This document shows, in pieces, positions 17,171-26,301 of a stretch of DNA of 64,000 bases. The position numbers were made by a program, and so were the translations under genes. This stretch comes from Martelella lutilitoris (lineage in GTDB: Bacteria; Pseudomonadota; Alphaproteobacteria; Rhizobiales; Rhizobiaceae). The notes under the pieces are model-generated. The model was not told where the DNA came from. It searched no databases and was given only the letters and a program-made list of their open reading frames with translations. The stretch covers positions 1,325,501 to 1,389,500 of the forward strand of contig NZ_CP066786.1 of assembly GCF_016598595.1 (NCBI RefSeq). The letters are read 5' to 3'. Position 1 is the stretch's first letter; every line of letters starts with the position of its first letter.

Positions 17171-17847
17171 CAGCGGTTCATCGCCTGATAGTCCGCGATG
17201 ATCGCCTCTGCCGGACCGTCCCCGGCAAGCCTGCCCTCATGGAACAGCAACACGCGCTCGAAAGAGGAAAGCGTTGAAAGATCGTGCGAAATCGCGATCA
17301 CATCCTCATTGAGCGCATCAATGGTTTCGGCGACCCGGCGGCGGTTCTTCAGGTCGAGCTGGTTGGTCGGCTCGTCGAGGATGACCAGGGAAGGGCGGGT
17401 GGCGAGCACGGCGGCAAGGGCTGCGAGTTGCAGTTCCCCGCCGGAGAGTTCGTGGGCGCGGCGCGTAGCGAGGTGGGCGATGCCGAGCCGCGCAAGGCTT
17501 TCCTCCGCGCGCAGAGCCAGGTCCGTCTTCGCCACGCCGCGCGCCTTGAGGCCAAGCTCGATATCGTCCTTCAGGATCGGCAGGATGATCTGGTTTTGCG
17601 GCGACTGGAACACATAGCCGGCATCGGCTGCGACCGCTGCCTGTTCCTCCGCCGTGTCGCGGCCATTGACGCGCACTTTTCCGGTCGTCGGCTTCGTCAA
17701 CCCGTTGATCAGCCGGGCAAAAGTGGTCTTTCCGGAACCATTCAGGCCGATAACGCCGATGCGGCGGCCGGTGAGCGTCAATGTCAGCGGGTGAAGGGCC
17801 GTGCGGCCCTCATAGGTCACGCCGGCTTCCAGAAATTCGATTTTCAC
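17170..17847 (-). CDS. bioM: Biotin ECF transporter ATPase BioM
   Basis: The 225-residue ABC ATPase has Walker A GLNGSGKTT (34-42), a Q-loop glutamine at 81, signature LSGGE (134-138), and Walker B with catalytic glutamate in LVILDEP (154-160). It powers biotin import with BioN and BioY. It is first in the leftward operon. The 112-base gap to the divergent gene at 17960 must contain its promoter. I looked there for a BioR repressor site and saw only a partial half-match (TTATAGGCAT), not enough to call. Confidence 0.95.
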   Translation of the reverse strand: MKIEFLEAGVTYEGRTALHPLTLTLTGRRIGVIGLNGSGKTTFARLINGLTKPTTGKVRVNGRDTAEEQAAVAADAGYVFQSPQNQIILPILKDDIELGLKARGVAKTDLALRAEESLARLGIAHLATRRAHELSGGELQLAALAAVLATRPSLVILDEPTNQLDLKNRRRVAETIDALNEDVIAISHDLSTLSSFERVLLFHEGRLAGDGPAEAIIADYQAMNR

Positions 17848-17959
17848 ATGCGTCCCCGGTTTTCTCTAAAGACTGTCGGGCGCTTCCTTATAGGCATCAA
17901 AGCGCGGTTTCGAAAGACCGGATGTTCTTATTTTGTCCGAATCGCACTAACGTTGGTCC

Positions 17960-19159
17960 ATGGCCAAGGTGATTTCGAACATGGATGCGCGTCGCATCTT
18001 CCTCGCGCGTCAGGGACTTTCCGGCCCTCCGGGGCAGGCGATGGACAAGGCGGGCCTTCTGGCGTTGATCGAGAAGATCGGTTTCGTTCAGGTCGATTCG
18101 ATCCGCACCGTCGAGCGCGCGCATGATCTCATTCTCTTCTCCCGCAACCAGACCTTCCGCCGACAGCATCTCGCCGCGCTTCTGGAAAAGGACCGGGGCC
18201 TGTTCGAGCACTGGACCCATGACGCCTCGCTCATTCCCACCCGCTTCTACCCCTACTGGAAGCACCGCTTCGCCCGCGAGCAGGAACGCCTCGTCGCGCG
18301 CTGGCGCAAATGGCAGGGCGAGGGCTTCGAGGCGGTTTTCGAGGAGACCTATGCGGCCGTCAGGGACAACGGCCCGCTGTTTTCCCGCGAACTGAAGGAG
18401 GATGATCACGTCTCCGGCGGCTGGTGGAACTGGCACCCGGCCAAGACCGCGCTCGAATACCACTGGCGCACGGGACGGGTCGCCATCTGTCACCGCGTCA
18501 ATTTCCAGAAGGCCTATGATCTTGCCGAGCGGGTGATCCCGGATGCACACCGTCTCGTCGACGTCGATCATGACGCCTTCGTCGACTGGGCCTGCCGGGC
18601 GGCTCTTCAAAGGCTCGGTTTTGCGACCTCGGGCGAGATCGCCGCCTTTTTCGATATCATCACGCCGCAGGAGGCGAAGGCCTGGGTGGAGGAGAACCGC
18701 GACCAACTGGCGGAGGTTGCGCTTGAGACCGTGGAGGCCGGCAAGCCGCGTCTGGCCCTTGCGCTGGCCGGAGAGGTCGATAGCCTTGCCGACGTGCCGG
18801 ACCCGCCGGCGCGCGTGCGCGTTCTCAGCCCCTTCGACCCGCTCCTGCGCGACCGGGCGCGCGCCGAGCGCCTGTTCGGCTTTTCCTACCGGATCGAGGT
18901 CTTCGTGCCGGAACCGAAGCGGCAATACGGCTATTACGTCTTCCCGCTTCTGGAAGGCGCGCGGCTGATCGGGCGGATCGACATGAAGGCAGACCGCAAG
19001 CGCGGCACGCTCGATGTCCGAAAGCTCTGGCTTGAACCCGGCGTTCGGGCAGCCGCCGGGCGGCTGGAAAGGCTTGATGCCGAACTGCAGCGGCTCGCCA
19101 GGTTTACCGGCGTCGAGCGGGTGGAATACCTGACGGGGTGGCGTGAAAACCTGTCCTGA
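17960..19159 (+). CDS. YcaQ-like winged-helix DNA glycosylase (HTH_42 family)
   Basis: The 399-residue protein matches the HTH_42/YcaQ family, whose members excise alkylated bases and unhook interstrand DNA crosslinks. The N-terminal part contains the conserved GFVQVDSIRTVERAHDLILF segment (about 41-60), where the QVD corresponds to the family's catalytic QxQ/QxD motif. WTHDASLIPTRFYPYW (about 88-103), SGGWWNWHPAKTALEYHWRT and the late LSPFDPLLRDRARAERLFGF are further hallmarks. It stands alone, divergent from bioM, and ends 32 bases from the converging aroC stop. The exact lesion cannot be told from sequence. Confidence 0.88.
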   Translation: MAKVISNMDARRIFLARQGLSGPPGQAMDKAGLLALIEKIGFVQVDSIRTVERAHDLILFSRNQTFRRQHLAALLEKDRGLFEHWTHDASLIPTRFYPYWKHRFAREQERLVARWRKWQGEGFEAVFEETYAAVRDNGPLFSRELKEDDHVSGGWWNWHPAKTALEYHWRTGRVAICHRVNFQKAYDLAERVIPDAHRLVDVDHDAFVDWACRAALQRLGFATSGEIAAFFDIITPQEAKAWVEENRDQLAEVALETVEAGKPRLALALAGEVDSLADVPDPPARVRVLSPFDPLLRDRARAERLFGFSYRIEVFVPEPKRQYGYYVFPLLEGARLIGRIDMKADRKRGTLDVRKLWLEPGVRAAAGRLERLDAELQRLARFTGVERVEYLTGWRENLS

Positions 19160-19191
19160 AACAGCCCGCCCCCCGCCGTTGCTGCACAGTC

Positions 19192-20289
19192 TCAGGCCAG
19201 CCGGCCCGTCTGTCCGCGGTCGCGCAGATAATGGTCGGCGATGGTGCAGGCGAGCATGGCTTCGCCGATCGGCACGGCGCGAATGCCGACGCAGGGGTCA
19301 TGGCGTCCCTTGGTGCGCAGCTCGACCTCCCGGCCATCCTGATCGATCGACTGGCGCGGCGTCAGGATCGAGGATGTCGGCTTGATGGCGAAACGCGCGA
19401 TGATCGGCTCGCCGGTCGAAATCCCGCCGAGAATGCCGCCGGCATGGTTCGACAGGAAGCGCGGCCGCCCGTCATTGCCGATGCGCATCTCGTCGGCATT
19501 TTCCTCGCCGGTCAGTTCGGCCGCATTGAAGCCCTCGCCGATCTCGACGCCCTTGACGGCGTTGATCGACATCAGGTTCGAGGCGATATCCTGATCGAGC
19601 TTGGCATAGATCGGCGCACCGAGGCCTGCCGGAACATGTTCGGCAACCACCTCGACCACCGCGCCGACCGAGGATCCGGCCTTGCGGATATCGTCCAGAT
19701 AGCGTTCCCATACCGGCACCATCCCGGCATCCGGGCAGAAGAAGGGGTTGTTGTCGATCTCGGCCCAGTCCCAGTTTTCGCGGTTGATCCTGTACTTCCC
19801 GATCTGGGTCAGCGCGCCGCGATAGGTCACATTCGGCAGCACCTTGCGGGCAATGGCGCCGGCGGCGACGCGGGCCGCCGTCTCGCGCGCGGAGGAGCGG
19901 CCGCCGCCGCGATAGTCGCGCAATCCGTATTTGACGTCATAGGTATAATCGGCATGGCCGGGGCGGTACTGCCGCGCGATCTCGCCGTAGTCCTTCGAGC
20001 GCTGGTCGGTGTTCTCGATCATCAGCGAAATCGGCGTGCCGGTGGTCACATAGGTCCGGCCGTCTTCCTGCGGCAGGACGCCGGACAGCACCTTCACCGC
20101 GTCGGCCTCGCGCCGCTGGGTGACGAAGCGCGACTGGCCGGGCTTGCGCCGGTCGAGACAGGCCTGGATTTCCGCCAGCTCGAAGGCAATGCCGGGCGGG
20201 CAGCCGTCGATGACGCAGCCGAGCGCCGGACCGTGGCTTTCGCCCCAGGTGGTGACGCGAAAAAGATGTCCGTATGTGTTGTGCGACAT
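19192..20289 (-). CDS. aroC: Chorismate synthase
   Basis: The 365-residue protein is full length for AroC, the FMN-dependent enzyme that makes chorismate from EPSP, the last step of the shikimate pathway. Signatures are [20 protein letters not shown] near the N-terminus, [20 protein letters not shown] (about 108-127), the serine/arginine-rich [20 protein letters not shown] (about 128-147), and [20 protein letters not shown] near the C-terminus. The histidine-phosphatase gene lies 61 bases upstream on the same strand and may be co-transcribed. Confidence 0.97.
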   Translation of the reverse strand: MSHNTYGHLFRVTTWGESHGPALGCVIDGCPPGIAFELAEIQACLDRRKPGQSRFVTQRREADAVKVLSGVLPQEDGRTYVTTGTPISLMIENTDQRSKDYGEIARQYRPGHADYTYDVKYGLRDYRGGGRSSARETAARVAAGAIARKVLPNVTYRGALTQIGKYRINRENWDWAEIDNNPFFCPDAGMVPVWERYLDDIRKAGSSVGAVVEVVAEHVPAGLGAPIYAKLDQDIASNLMSINAVKGVEIGEGFNAAELTGEENADEMRIGNDGRPRFLSNHAGGILGGISTGEPIIARFAIKPTSSILTPRQSIDQDGREVELRTKGRHDPCVGIRAVPIGEAMLACTIADHYLRDRGQTGRLA

Positions 20290-20350
20290 GGTTTACCTCT
20301 GCCGTCGTTGCGCGGCTTCGCTCTATCGCAATTGCCGGATGAGGGGAAGC

Positions 20351-20944
20351 CTACTCGATCCAGCCGATCGCTCCGGCGCCCGGATCGATGCGCAAGACGG
20401 CATCCTGCGGGATCGGAAGCTCGGCGGCCTCGGCCGTCGAAACGCCGCCGACGATGCGGAAGAAGCTGCGGATCACGCCGCCATGGCAGACGCAGACCGT
20501 CGGGCCGACGACATCCTTCAGCCAGGCGCCGATCCGCCAGGACAGGATTTCGTAGCTTTCGGCATCGGCGCCCGGCGGAACGAAAGCCCATTTGTCCTTC
20601 TCGCGTTCGTGCAGAAGCGCCGGACTGAAGCCGGCGACTTCTTCCAGCGTGCGTCCCTCCCAGTCGCCGAAGGAGAGTTCCTTCAGCCGGTCGTCGGTGC
20701 GATAGAGCTCGGGCGTCAGGCCCATGGCTGCGCGCGCCCGCTCCATCGTCTCGCGCGTGCGCGACAGCGGGCTTGAGACAAAATCGTAAAGCCGGGATTC
20801 ATCGCCCAGAATTTCCGCAAGACGCGCGCCATTGTCGCGGGCCTGACCGCGTCCGGTGTCGTTCAGCGGAATGTCCTTCTGTCCCTGCAGACGGTATTCG
20901 GCGTTCCAGTCGGTCTGGCCGTGACGTATGGCGTAGATGAGCAC
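20351..20944 (-). CDS. Histidine phosphatase family protein (PGM-like)
   Basis: The 197-residue protein has the phosphoglycerate-mutase fold with the catalytic RHG at 7-9 in AIRHGQTDWN, the second arginine in SSPLSRTRETMERA (about 57-70) and the second histidine in VCHGG (about 152-156). It is probably a phosphatase on a small phosphoester (cobalamin-precursor, sugar-phosphate and phosphoglycolate roles all occur in the family). The sequence does not choose among them. It sits between fabI and aroC on the same strand, separated from fabI by a terminator. Confidence 0.88.
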   Translation of the reverse strand: MLIYAIRHGQTDWNAEYRLQGQKDIPLNDTGRGQARDNGARLAEILGDESRLYDFVSSPLSRTRETMERARAAMGLTPELYRTDDRLKELSFGDWEGRTLEEVAGFSPALLHEREKDKWAFVPPGADAESYEILSWRIGAWLKDVVGPTVCVCHGGVIRSFFRIVGGVSTAEAAELPIPQDAVLRIDPGAGAIGWIE

Positions 20945-21012
20945 GATTTCTTACCGTTCAATTTTCATTAAAGGATGAAGCGAAAATTCAAAGTGTTAGG
21001 AGGGTTTTGCAC

Positions 21013-21186
21013 ATGTTTTGGAAAATCTTCACCCGCAGAAACGCGGTTGCGGCTCTCGAAATCTATCGTCGGCGAGAAGAAAGCGCAAAGCAAAACGGCG
21101 CGGGCAAGGTCCGCGCCGTCGGTCAGACTCAGTCCTTGACGACCGAAATGTCGGGTGCGTCGACCGCCTTCATGCCGACAACGTGA
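21013..21186 (+). CDS. Possible 57-residue basic protein
   Basis: A rightward frame starts at ATG 21013 with AGGAGGG at about 20999-21005, the strongest kind of ribosome binding site. The first 20 residues read MFWKIFTRRNAVAALEIYRR, a basic amphipathic start. The frame then runs through the fabI terminator and into the 3' end of fabI on the other strand. The good binding site and sensible start argue for expression; the overlap with a terminator hairpin and an oppositely coded gene end argues against. I know no family for it. Confidence 0.3.
   Translation: MFWKIFTRRNAVAALEIYRRREESAKQNGAGKVRAVGQTQSLTTEMSGASTAFMPTT
21085..21119 (-). terminator. Rho-independent terminator of fabI
   Basis: ACGGCGCGG (21095-21103) and CCGCGCCGT (21111-21119) form a perfect 9-base stem with a 7-base loop. 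Read on the minus strand it is followed by TTTTGCTTTG. It lies just past the fabI stop codon at 21129. Confidence 0.85.
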
Positions 21187-21947
21187 TAGCCGCTGTCGGC
21201 ATGCAGAACCTCGCCGGTAACAGAGGTCGAAAGGTCGGAGAGCAGGAACAGCGCCGTATTGCCGACCTCGTCGATGGTGACATTGCGCTTCAGCGGCGAA
21301 TTATACTCGTTCCACTTCAGAATATAGCGGAAATCGCCGATGGCGGAGCCGGCGAGCGTCTTGATGGGCCCGGCCGAAATGGCGTTGACGCGAATGCCGC
21401 GACCGCCGAGATCGACCGCCATGTAGCGCACGCTCGCCTCCAGCGCCGCCTTGGCGACGCCCATGACGTTGTAGTGCGGCATCACCTTTTCCGCGCCGTA
21501 ATAGGTCAGGGTGATCATCGATCCGCCTTCATTCATGATCTGCTCGGCGCGTCGGGCGATCGCGGTGAAGGAATAGACCGAAATGTCCATGGATTTCGCG
21601 AAATTTTCACGCGAGGTATCGATATAGCGGCCGGTCAGTTCATCCTTGTCGGAGAAGGCGATGGCGTGGACGACGAAGTCGATCTTGCCCCACTCCTGCT
21701 CGAGCGTCTTGAAAACGGCTTCGACGCTCGCGGGATCGGTGACGTCGCAATGGCCGGCCATGAGGGCGTTCAGCTCCGTTGCCAGCGGCTCCACGCGTTT
21801 CTTGAGGTTGTCGCCCTGCCAGGTCAGCGCGATTTCGGCGCCGGCTTCATGACACGCTTTGGCAATGCCCCACGCGATCGATCGGTTGTTGGCAACACCG
21901 AGAATAATGCCGCGTTTGCCTTTCATGAGGCCGTTTGCTTCAGCCAT
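21129..21947 (-). CDS. fabI: Enoyl-ACP reductase (NADH), FabI
   Basis: The 272-residue short-chain dehydrogenase performs the last reduction of each fatty-acid elongation cycle. The nucleotide-binding GVANNRSIAWGIA lies at 17-29. The catalytic Y149, and Y159 with K166 in HYNVMGVAKAALE (Y-x6-K), match FabI. C-terminal RYILKWNEYNSPLKRNVTI and EVLHADSGYHVVG are also typical. I start at ATG 21947, with AAGGAG about 9 bases before it, and not at the longer frame to 22010. It is divergent from pdxH. This is the usual target type of triclosan. Confidence 0.96.
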   Translation of the reverse strand: MAEANGLMKGKRGIILGVANNRSIAWGIAKACHEAGAEIALTWQGDNLKKRVEPLATELNALMAGHCDVTDPASVEAVFKTLEQEWGKIDFVVHAIAFSDKDELTGRYIDTSRENFAKSMDISVYSFTAIARRAEQIMNEGGSMITLTYYGAEKVMPHYNVMGVAKAALEASVRYMAVDLGGRGIRVNAISAGPIKTLAGSAIGDFRYILKWNEYNSPLKRNVTIDEVGNTALFLLSDLSTSVTGEVLHADSGYHVVGMKAVDAPDISVVKD

Positions 21948-22205
21948 GTGTCGATGCTCCTTGCAACTCTCTTCGTTTCTGCCTATGGCATAGGCAGCAA
22001 TGCGGTTCAAGCAATCAGAACCGTGCTGAACCCGCTTTAGCTTCCGAAAAGGTTATTGCCAAGCCCTTGCAAAAATGCCCCGACCGGCGCCTGGCCGGGT
22101 GCGTGAAACCTCTCTGCAGGCGGCGATGTGGCAGTGAAGACGGTTCGCTCTCGGGCGGGATTCGAATTGGAACGCGCCGCCTGGCGCGATGCGGGAGACG
22201 ATGCC

Positions 22206-22826
22206 ATGTCCCAGTCGGACGAGACCCCCAAGGATTTTACAGCCGAAAACGATCCCTTCGCGCTCTTCGGCAAGTGGCTGAAGGATGCGCAGGCGAGCGA
22301 GCCGAACGACCCGAACGGGGTGGCGGTCGCCACCGTCGATGAAGACGGGCTTCCCAATGTGCGCATGGTGCTGATGAAGGAATACGATCTCCGCGGCTTC
22401 GTTTTCTACACCAATTTCGAAAGCCAGAAGGGGCGGGAGCTGCTTGGTCAGCCGAAGGCCGCCATGTGCTTCCACTGGAAGTCGCTGCGCCGCCAGGTGC
22501 GACTGCGCGGTCCGGTCGAGGTGGTGTCGGAAGAGGAGGCGGATGCCTATTTCCAGTCCCGCCCGCGCGCCAGCCGCATTGGCGCCTGGGCCTCGAAGCA
22601 GTCGCGGCCGCTGGAAAGCCGCTTTGCGCTGGAAAAGGCCGTGGCGCAGCATACCGCCAAATACGGCGTCGGCGAGGTGCCGCGCCCGTCCTACTGGTCC
22701 GGGTTCCGGCTGAAGCCGGTCTCGATCGAATTCTGGCGCGACGGCAAGTTCCGCCTGCACGACCGGATCGAGTTCCGCCGGGCAAGCCCCGAGGGCGGCT
22801 GGCAGAAGGTCAGGATGTATCCCTGA
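22206..22826 (+). CDS. pdxH: Pyridoxamine/pyridoxine 5'-phosphate oxidase
   Basis: The 206-residue flavoprotein oxidises PNP and PMP to pyridoxal phosphate with FMN and oxygen. Conserved parts are [20 protein letters not shown] (about 37-56), [19 protein letters not shown] (about 58-76), [20 protein letters not shown] (about 87-106) and the C-terminal [17 protein letters not shown]. The start at ATG 22206 follows GGGAGACGA; the longer frame from 22128 is not needed. It is divergent from fabI across about 258 bases and followed by a UPF0303 gene, 32 bases on. Confidence 0.95.
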   Translation: MSQSDETPKDFTAENDPFALFGKWLKDAQASEPNDPNGVAVATVDEDGLPNVRMVLMKEYDLRGFVFYTNFESQKGRELLGQPKAAMCFHWKSLRRQVRLRGPVEVVSEEEADAYFQSRPRASRIGAWASKQSRPLESRFALEKAVAQHTAKYGVGEVPRPSYWSGFRLKPVSIEFWRDGKFRLHDRIEFRRASPEGGWQKVRMYP

Positions 22827-22858
22827 CAGACGTCACATTTCCGGCACGGGAGGAAAGA

Positions 22859-23329
22859 ATGAACGATATCGCAGACACGGAAAAGGACGTCGCCGCTCAG
22901 GAAGAGCGGCTGGTGTTTTCCACCTTCAGCGAGGACGACGCCTGGGATCTTGGTCAGCGGCTGGTCGGCCGCGCGCTGACGCACGAGGCGAAGGTGGTGA
23001 TCAATATCCGCACGCCGAACCGCACGCTCTTTCATGCCGCCCTGCCGGGTTCCGCGCCGGACAACGACATGTGGGCGCGGCGCAAATCGAACGTCGTGTT
23101 CCACTTTCACCGTTCGTCTTATGCGATCGAGCTGGAACACCGCCGCAAGGGCCGCACCATCGGCCCGGAAATCGGCCTCGATCTCAAGGATTTTGCAGAT
23201 CACGGCGGCAGTTTTCCGGTGCGGATCAAGGGCGCCGGCGTCTTTGCCGCCATCACCGTCTCCGGCCTGGCCAGCGCCGACGACCACGGGCTGATTGTCG
23301 CCGTACTCGAGGCCTATCTCGCGCAGTGA
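22859..23329 (+). CDS. UPF0303 family protein (heme-degrading-domain/YBR137W-like)
   Basis: The 156-residue protein matches the UPF0303 family, related to yeast YBR137W and the GlcG/HbpS fold. The core has VVINIRTPNRTLFHAALPGS (about 44-63), then PDNDMWARRKSNVVFHFHRS (about 66-85) and the C-terminal GAGVFAAITVSGLASADDHG. The role is not well known; relatives bind heme or act in protein handling. GGGAGGAAAG precedes ATG 22859. It lies 32 bases after pdxH on the same strand and ends 7 bases from the converging GNAT stop. Confidence 0.85.
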   Translation: MNDIADTEKDVAAQEERLVFSTFSEDDAWDLGQRLVGRALTHEAKVVINIRTPNRTLFHAALPGSAPDNDMWARRKSNVVFHFHRSSYAIELEHRRKGRTIGPEIGLDLKDFADHGGSFPVRIKGAGVFAAITVSGLASADDHGLIVAVLEAYLAQ

Positions 23330-23336
23330 GGTCTTG

Positions 23337-23873
23337 CTACCGCGTCGGATTCTGTAGCTGGCCGAGGCGTCTTTGGCCGGCCGGGCATGGTTTCTGCATC
23401 AGGATCAGGGGATGCGGCAGGCCGTTGTCGTCTGTTTCGCGGCGGCGCACGCCGCAGAAACCGTGGCGACGGTAAAAGGCGACCGCGCGCGTGTTGGCGG
23501 CATAGACTTCAAGCGCCAGCTTGCTCTTGAGGGCAAACGCATGGTCGAGCAGCCGTCCGCCGATGCCGAGGCTCTGGACATCCGGCGAAACGAACAGCCC
23601 GCCGATGAACTGATCGATCAGGCCGATGAAGCCGACCGGGTCACCGTTCCTGACGGCGACCCAGGTTTCCGTGTCCGGCAAGTATTTTTCGGAAATCTCG
23701 CGGCGCTGGCGCAAAAGGAGGTCGTCCGGCAGGAAGGGGTGCGAGATGCGCGAGGCGGCATACCAGATCGCGGTCAGCCGGGCATTGTCATCCGCCGTGA
23801 ATGGACGGATGACAAGTCCGGTTTCGCCCGCGGCGATGCCTGAAGATTCGGGTACGCAATACATGGCGCCCAT
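23337..23873 (-). CDS. GNAT-family N-acetyltransferase
   Basis: The roughly 178-residue protein begins its GNAT domain at TGLVIRPFTADDNARLTAIW. Motif A is in GGLFVSPDVQSLGIGGRLLD (about 90-109, Q/R-x-x-G-x-G), followed by LALEVYAANTRAVAFYRRHG (about 116-135), which is motif B. The substrate is unknown. The start is uncertain: ATG 23873 and ATG 23864 both lack a clear ribosome binding site. It lies 27 bases after tldD on the same strand and may be translated from the tldD mRNA. Confidence 0.8.
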   Translation of the reverse strand: MGAMYCVPESSGIAAGETGLVIRPFTADDNARLTAIWYAASRISHPFLPDDLLLRQRREISEKYLPDTETWVAVRNGDPVGFIGLIDQFIGGLFVSPDVQSLGIGGRLLDHAFALKSKLALEVYAANTRAVAFYRRHGFCGVRRRETDDNGLPHPLILMQKPCPAGQRRLGQLQNPTR

Positions 23874-23900
23874 CAAACATCATGAGCGGTAAAAAAAACG

Positions 23901-25319
23901 CTAAGCCTGCGTGCCGCCGACGGTCACCTGGTCGAGCCTGAGATGCGGCTGGCCGACGCCGACCGGCACCCATTGGCCGGCCTTGCCGCAATTGCCGATG
24001 CCGTTGTCGAGCGCAAGGTCGTTGCCGACCATGGAAACGCGCTTCATCGCGTCCGGTCCGTTGCCGATCAGCATCGCGCCCTTGATCGGCGCTCCGATCC
24101 TGCCGTTTTCGATCAGATAGGCCTCGGTGCAGGAGAAGACGAACTGGCCGGAGGTGATATCCACCTGCCCGCCGCCGAAGGTAACGGCGTAGATGCCCTT
24201 CTTCACCGAGCCAATGATCTCGTCCTTGGTCTTGTCGCCGGCGAGCATATAGGTATTGGTCATGCGCGGCATCGGCAGGTCCGAATAGGACTGACGGCGG
24301 CCGTTGCCGGTGGGGGCGACGCCCATCAGCCGCGCGTTCATGCGGTCCTGCATGTAGCCCGTCAGCCGTCCGTTCTCGATCAGTACGTTATAGCCCGAGG
24401 GCGTTCCCTCGTCGTCGATCGAGATCGAGCCGCGCCGGCTTGCGATCGTGCCGTCATCGACAATGGTGACGCCGGGGGCGGCGACCATCTCGCCGACGAG
24501 GCCGGAAAAGGCGGAAAGGCCCTTGCGGTTGAAATCGCCTTCCAGTCCGTGTCCGACGGCCTCGTGGATCATCACGCCCGGCCAGCCATTGCCGAGCACG
24601 ACGTCCATGGTTCCGGCCGGCGCCTCGATTGCCTCGAGATTGACGAAGGCCTTGCGCAACGCCTCTTCCGCGCCCGACTGCCAATCCTGGCGGGCGAACA
24701 GGTCGGCAAAGCCTTCCCGTCCGCCGATGCCGAAGGAGCCGGTCTCCTGCCGGTCGCCCTCGCCGACGACGACGGAAATATTGAGCCGCGTCATTGGCCG
24801 GACATCACCGACACGGTAGCCGTCCGCTCGCAGGATATCGACGACCTGATGGCTTGCGGCAAGCGATGCCGAGACCTGGCGCACGCGCGGGTCGCGTTCG
24901 CGAAGATAGGCATCGATTTCGCCGAGAAGCCTGACCTTCTCCTCGAAGCTCGGCGCGCCGATCGGGTTTTCATCCGAATAAAGCCTGGTATTGGTGCCGC
25001 GCGGCGGTTCGGCATAGGTGCCGGCATAGCCGGAGGTGACGGCCTTGGCGGTCGCGGCGGCGCGCTTGAGCGCGCCAAGGGACAATTCGCCCGCATGGGC
25101 AAAGCCGCTCGCCTCGCCGGCAACCGCGCGCAGGCCGAAGCCGTGGCCGGTGTTGAAGGAGCCGCTCTTCAGCCGGCCGTCATCGAAGGTCAGCGATTCG
25201 TTCTGGCTGTATTCCACATAGAGTTCGCCGTCATCGGCGCCATGCAGCGTATCCGAAACGATGTCGCGGATCGTGGTTTCGTCGGCGTCGAAATGGCTGA
25301 TCAGGTCGCGGTCCGTCAT
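23901..25319 (-). CDS. tldD: TldD metalloprotease
   Basis: The 472-residue protein is full length for TldD, which with TldE (PmbA) forms a zinc protease that matures microcin B17 and degrades CcdA in E. coli; in most bacteria the target is unknown. The zinc site HEAVGH is at 252-257, and the C-terminal FSCTEAYLIENGRIGAPIKG holds the conserved cysteine. I chose ATG 25319 (MTDRDLISHFD) because AAAGGACG lies just upstream. pmbA is not in the window. tldD next to an IalB gene and ctaC is a familiar rhizobial arrangement. Confidence 0.95.
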   Translation of the reverse strand: MTDRDLISHFDADETTIRDIVSDTLHGADDGELYVEYSQNESLTFDDGRLKSGSFNTGHGFGLRAVAGEASGFAHAGELSLGALKRAAATAKAVTSGYAGTYAEPPRGTNTRLYSDENPIGAPSFEEKVRLLGEIDAYLRERDPRVRQVSASLAASHQVVDILRADGYRVGDVRPMTRLNISVVVGEGDRQETGSFGIGGREGFADLFARQDWQSGAEEALRKAFVNLEAIEAPAGTMDVVLGNGWPGVMIHEAVGHGLEGDFNRKGLSAFSGLVGEMVAAPGVTIVDDGTIASRRGSISIDDEGTPSGYNVLIENGRLTGYMQDRMNARLMGVAPTGNGRRQSYSDLPMPRMTNTYMLAGDKTKDEIIGSVKKGIYAVTFGGGQVDITSGQFVFSCTEAYLIENGRIGAPIKGAMLIGNGPDAMKRVSMVGNDLALDNGIGNCGKAGQWVPVGVGQPHLRLDQVTVGGTQA

Positions 25320-25376
25320 ATGGCTTTCGTCCTTTTTCCGTGTCACGCCTCCATATAGGATGTGACGGGCGCAATA

Positions 25377-25979
25377 TCAGGGCAGGGCGTCGAAGCCTTC
25401 GCCGAAGCCGGAAAGGTCCACCGGAATGCCGATCGTGTCCTGGTCGATGGAGAAATTCAGCGTGAACACGGCCTCGGTGCCGGCGCGCAGGATCTTCATC
25501 AGGTCCTCGTCGATATCCACCTCCACATAGCAACCGTCGAGATAGCAGCGCGAGAAGGCGGCCTTGCCGATGTTCACGCCGTCGACGAAAAGCCCCATAC
25601 CTTCTGGCAGGAACACGCCGAGGGGGGAAAGCACCCTGAGCAGGGTCGCCTGCCGGTCGGCGGTCTTCAGCACCGCGATGGAAAGGCCGATCTCGGGCCG
25701 GTCGTCGGCGATCACGTTCTGCATCAGCGCGCATTGTTCGAGCGTCGAGCCGGGAGGCTGGTCGCAGATCATGGACCATGCGCCGTGATTCGCGCGCACC
25801 GTGGTAGGGTCCTGCTCTCCGCCGAGATCAATGCTCCGGCCGGTCGTCGGCGCGGCGGTTTCCGGCGCGGCATTCTCCTGGGCGCTCGCCGGCATGGCGG
25901 AGAGCATAATCAGCGCAATCGCGAGCGCGGTTGCGGCGCTCATTGCGTGCGTCAGACGGTTTGCTGGAAATGTGGGCAT
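25377..25979 (-). CDS. Invasion-associated locus B (IalB) family protein
   Basis: The 200-residue exported protein has a signal peptide (about 1-34, ending PASA-Q), a short Pro/Ala/Thr linker, and the IalB domain starting near HGAWSMICDQPPGSTLEQCA (about 65-84). Four cysteines (the pair in the CDQ/EQC region and CYLDGCYVEVD) are typical and probably form disulfides. The family is named for a Bartonella erythrocyte-invasion protein, but it is widespread in free-living Rhizobiales, so the name does not imply virulence. It lies 57 bases upstream of tldD on the same strand and is divergent from ctaC. Confidence 0.9.
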   Translation of the reverse strand: MPTFPANRLTHAMSAATALAIALIMLSAMPASAQENAAPETAAPTTGRSIDLGGEQDPTTVRANHGAWSMICDQPPGSTLEQCALMQNVIADDRPEIGLSIAVLKTADRQATLLRVLSPLGVFLPEGMGLFVDGVNIGKAAFSRCYLDGCYVEVDIDEDLMKILRAGTEAVFTLNFSIDQDTIGIPVDLSGFGEGFDALP

Positions 25980-26125
25980 GGCGCGGTGTCCTGCATCAAA
26001 TGGATAAGGCTTTGTCTTCCGCGAGGGTTTTGCAGGTTTCAGGCGAAATTTTCAACGCCGCCGCGCCACGGCGGAGAGCAAAGCCTAAACGAAATTTATG
26101 ATTCTTGTTCCCTCCGCGTGAGACA

Positions 26126-26141
26126 ATTTGACGCTTCAAAT
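26126..26141. promoter_or_regulatory. Palindrome ATTTGA-CGCT-TCAAAT upstream of ctaC
   Basis: ATTTGA (26126-26131) and TCAAAT (26136-26141) are perfect inverted arms with a 4-base spacer. It includes a TTGACG that could be a -35 element. The half-sites resemble those of FNR-type boxes, but the spacer is two bases too short for a standard FixK/FNR site, so a different regulator or chance is possible. Confidence 0.3.
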
Positions 26142-26301
26142 CGGCAAATGCTATGGCATAATTGTGACTGAGGGAGAAAAACGGGTACACCTTCTGCGCC
26201 GCTGCGCGCAGCAGAGGCGTGCGCGAGCGTAAATAGATGTTATCATGGCCTTAAACGCGATTCAGGCCTTTGTGCCATATAGCGTCCTTGGAAAGGGTCC
26301 G

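Noticed and set aside
17848-17959. Possible BioR operator before bioM
   Set aside because: Only TTATAGGCAT, a poor match to the TTATCTATAA-type palindrome, is present.
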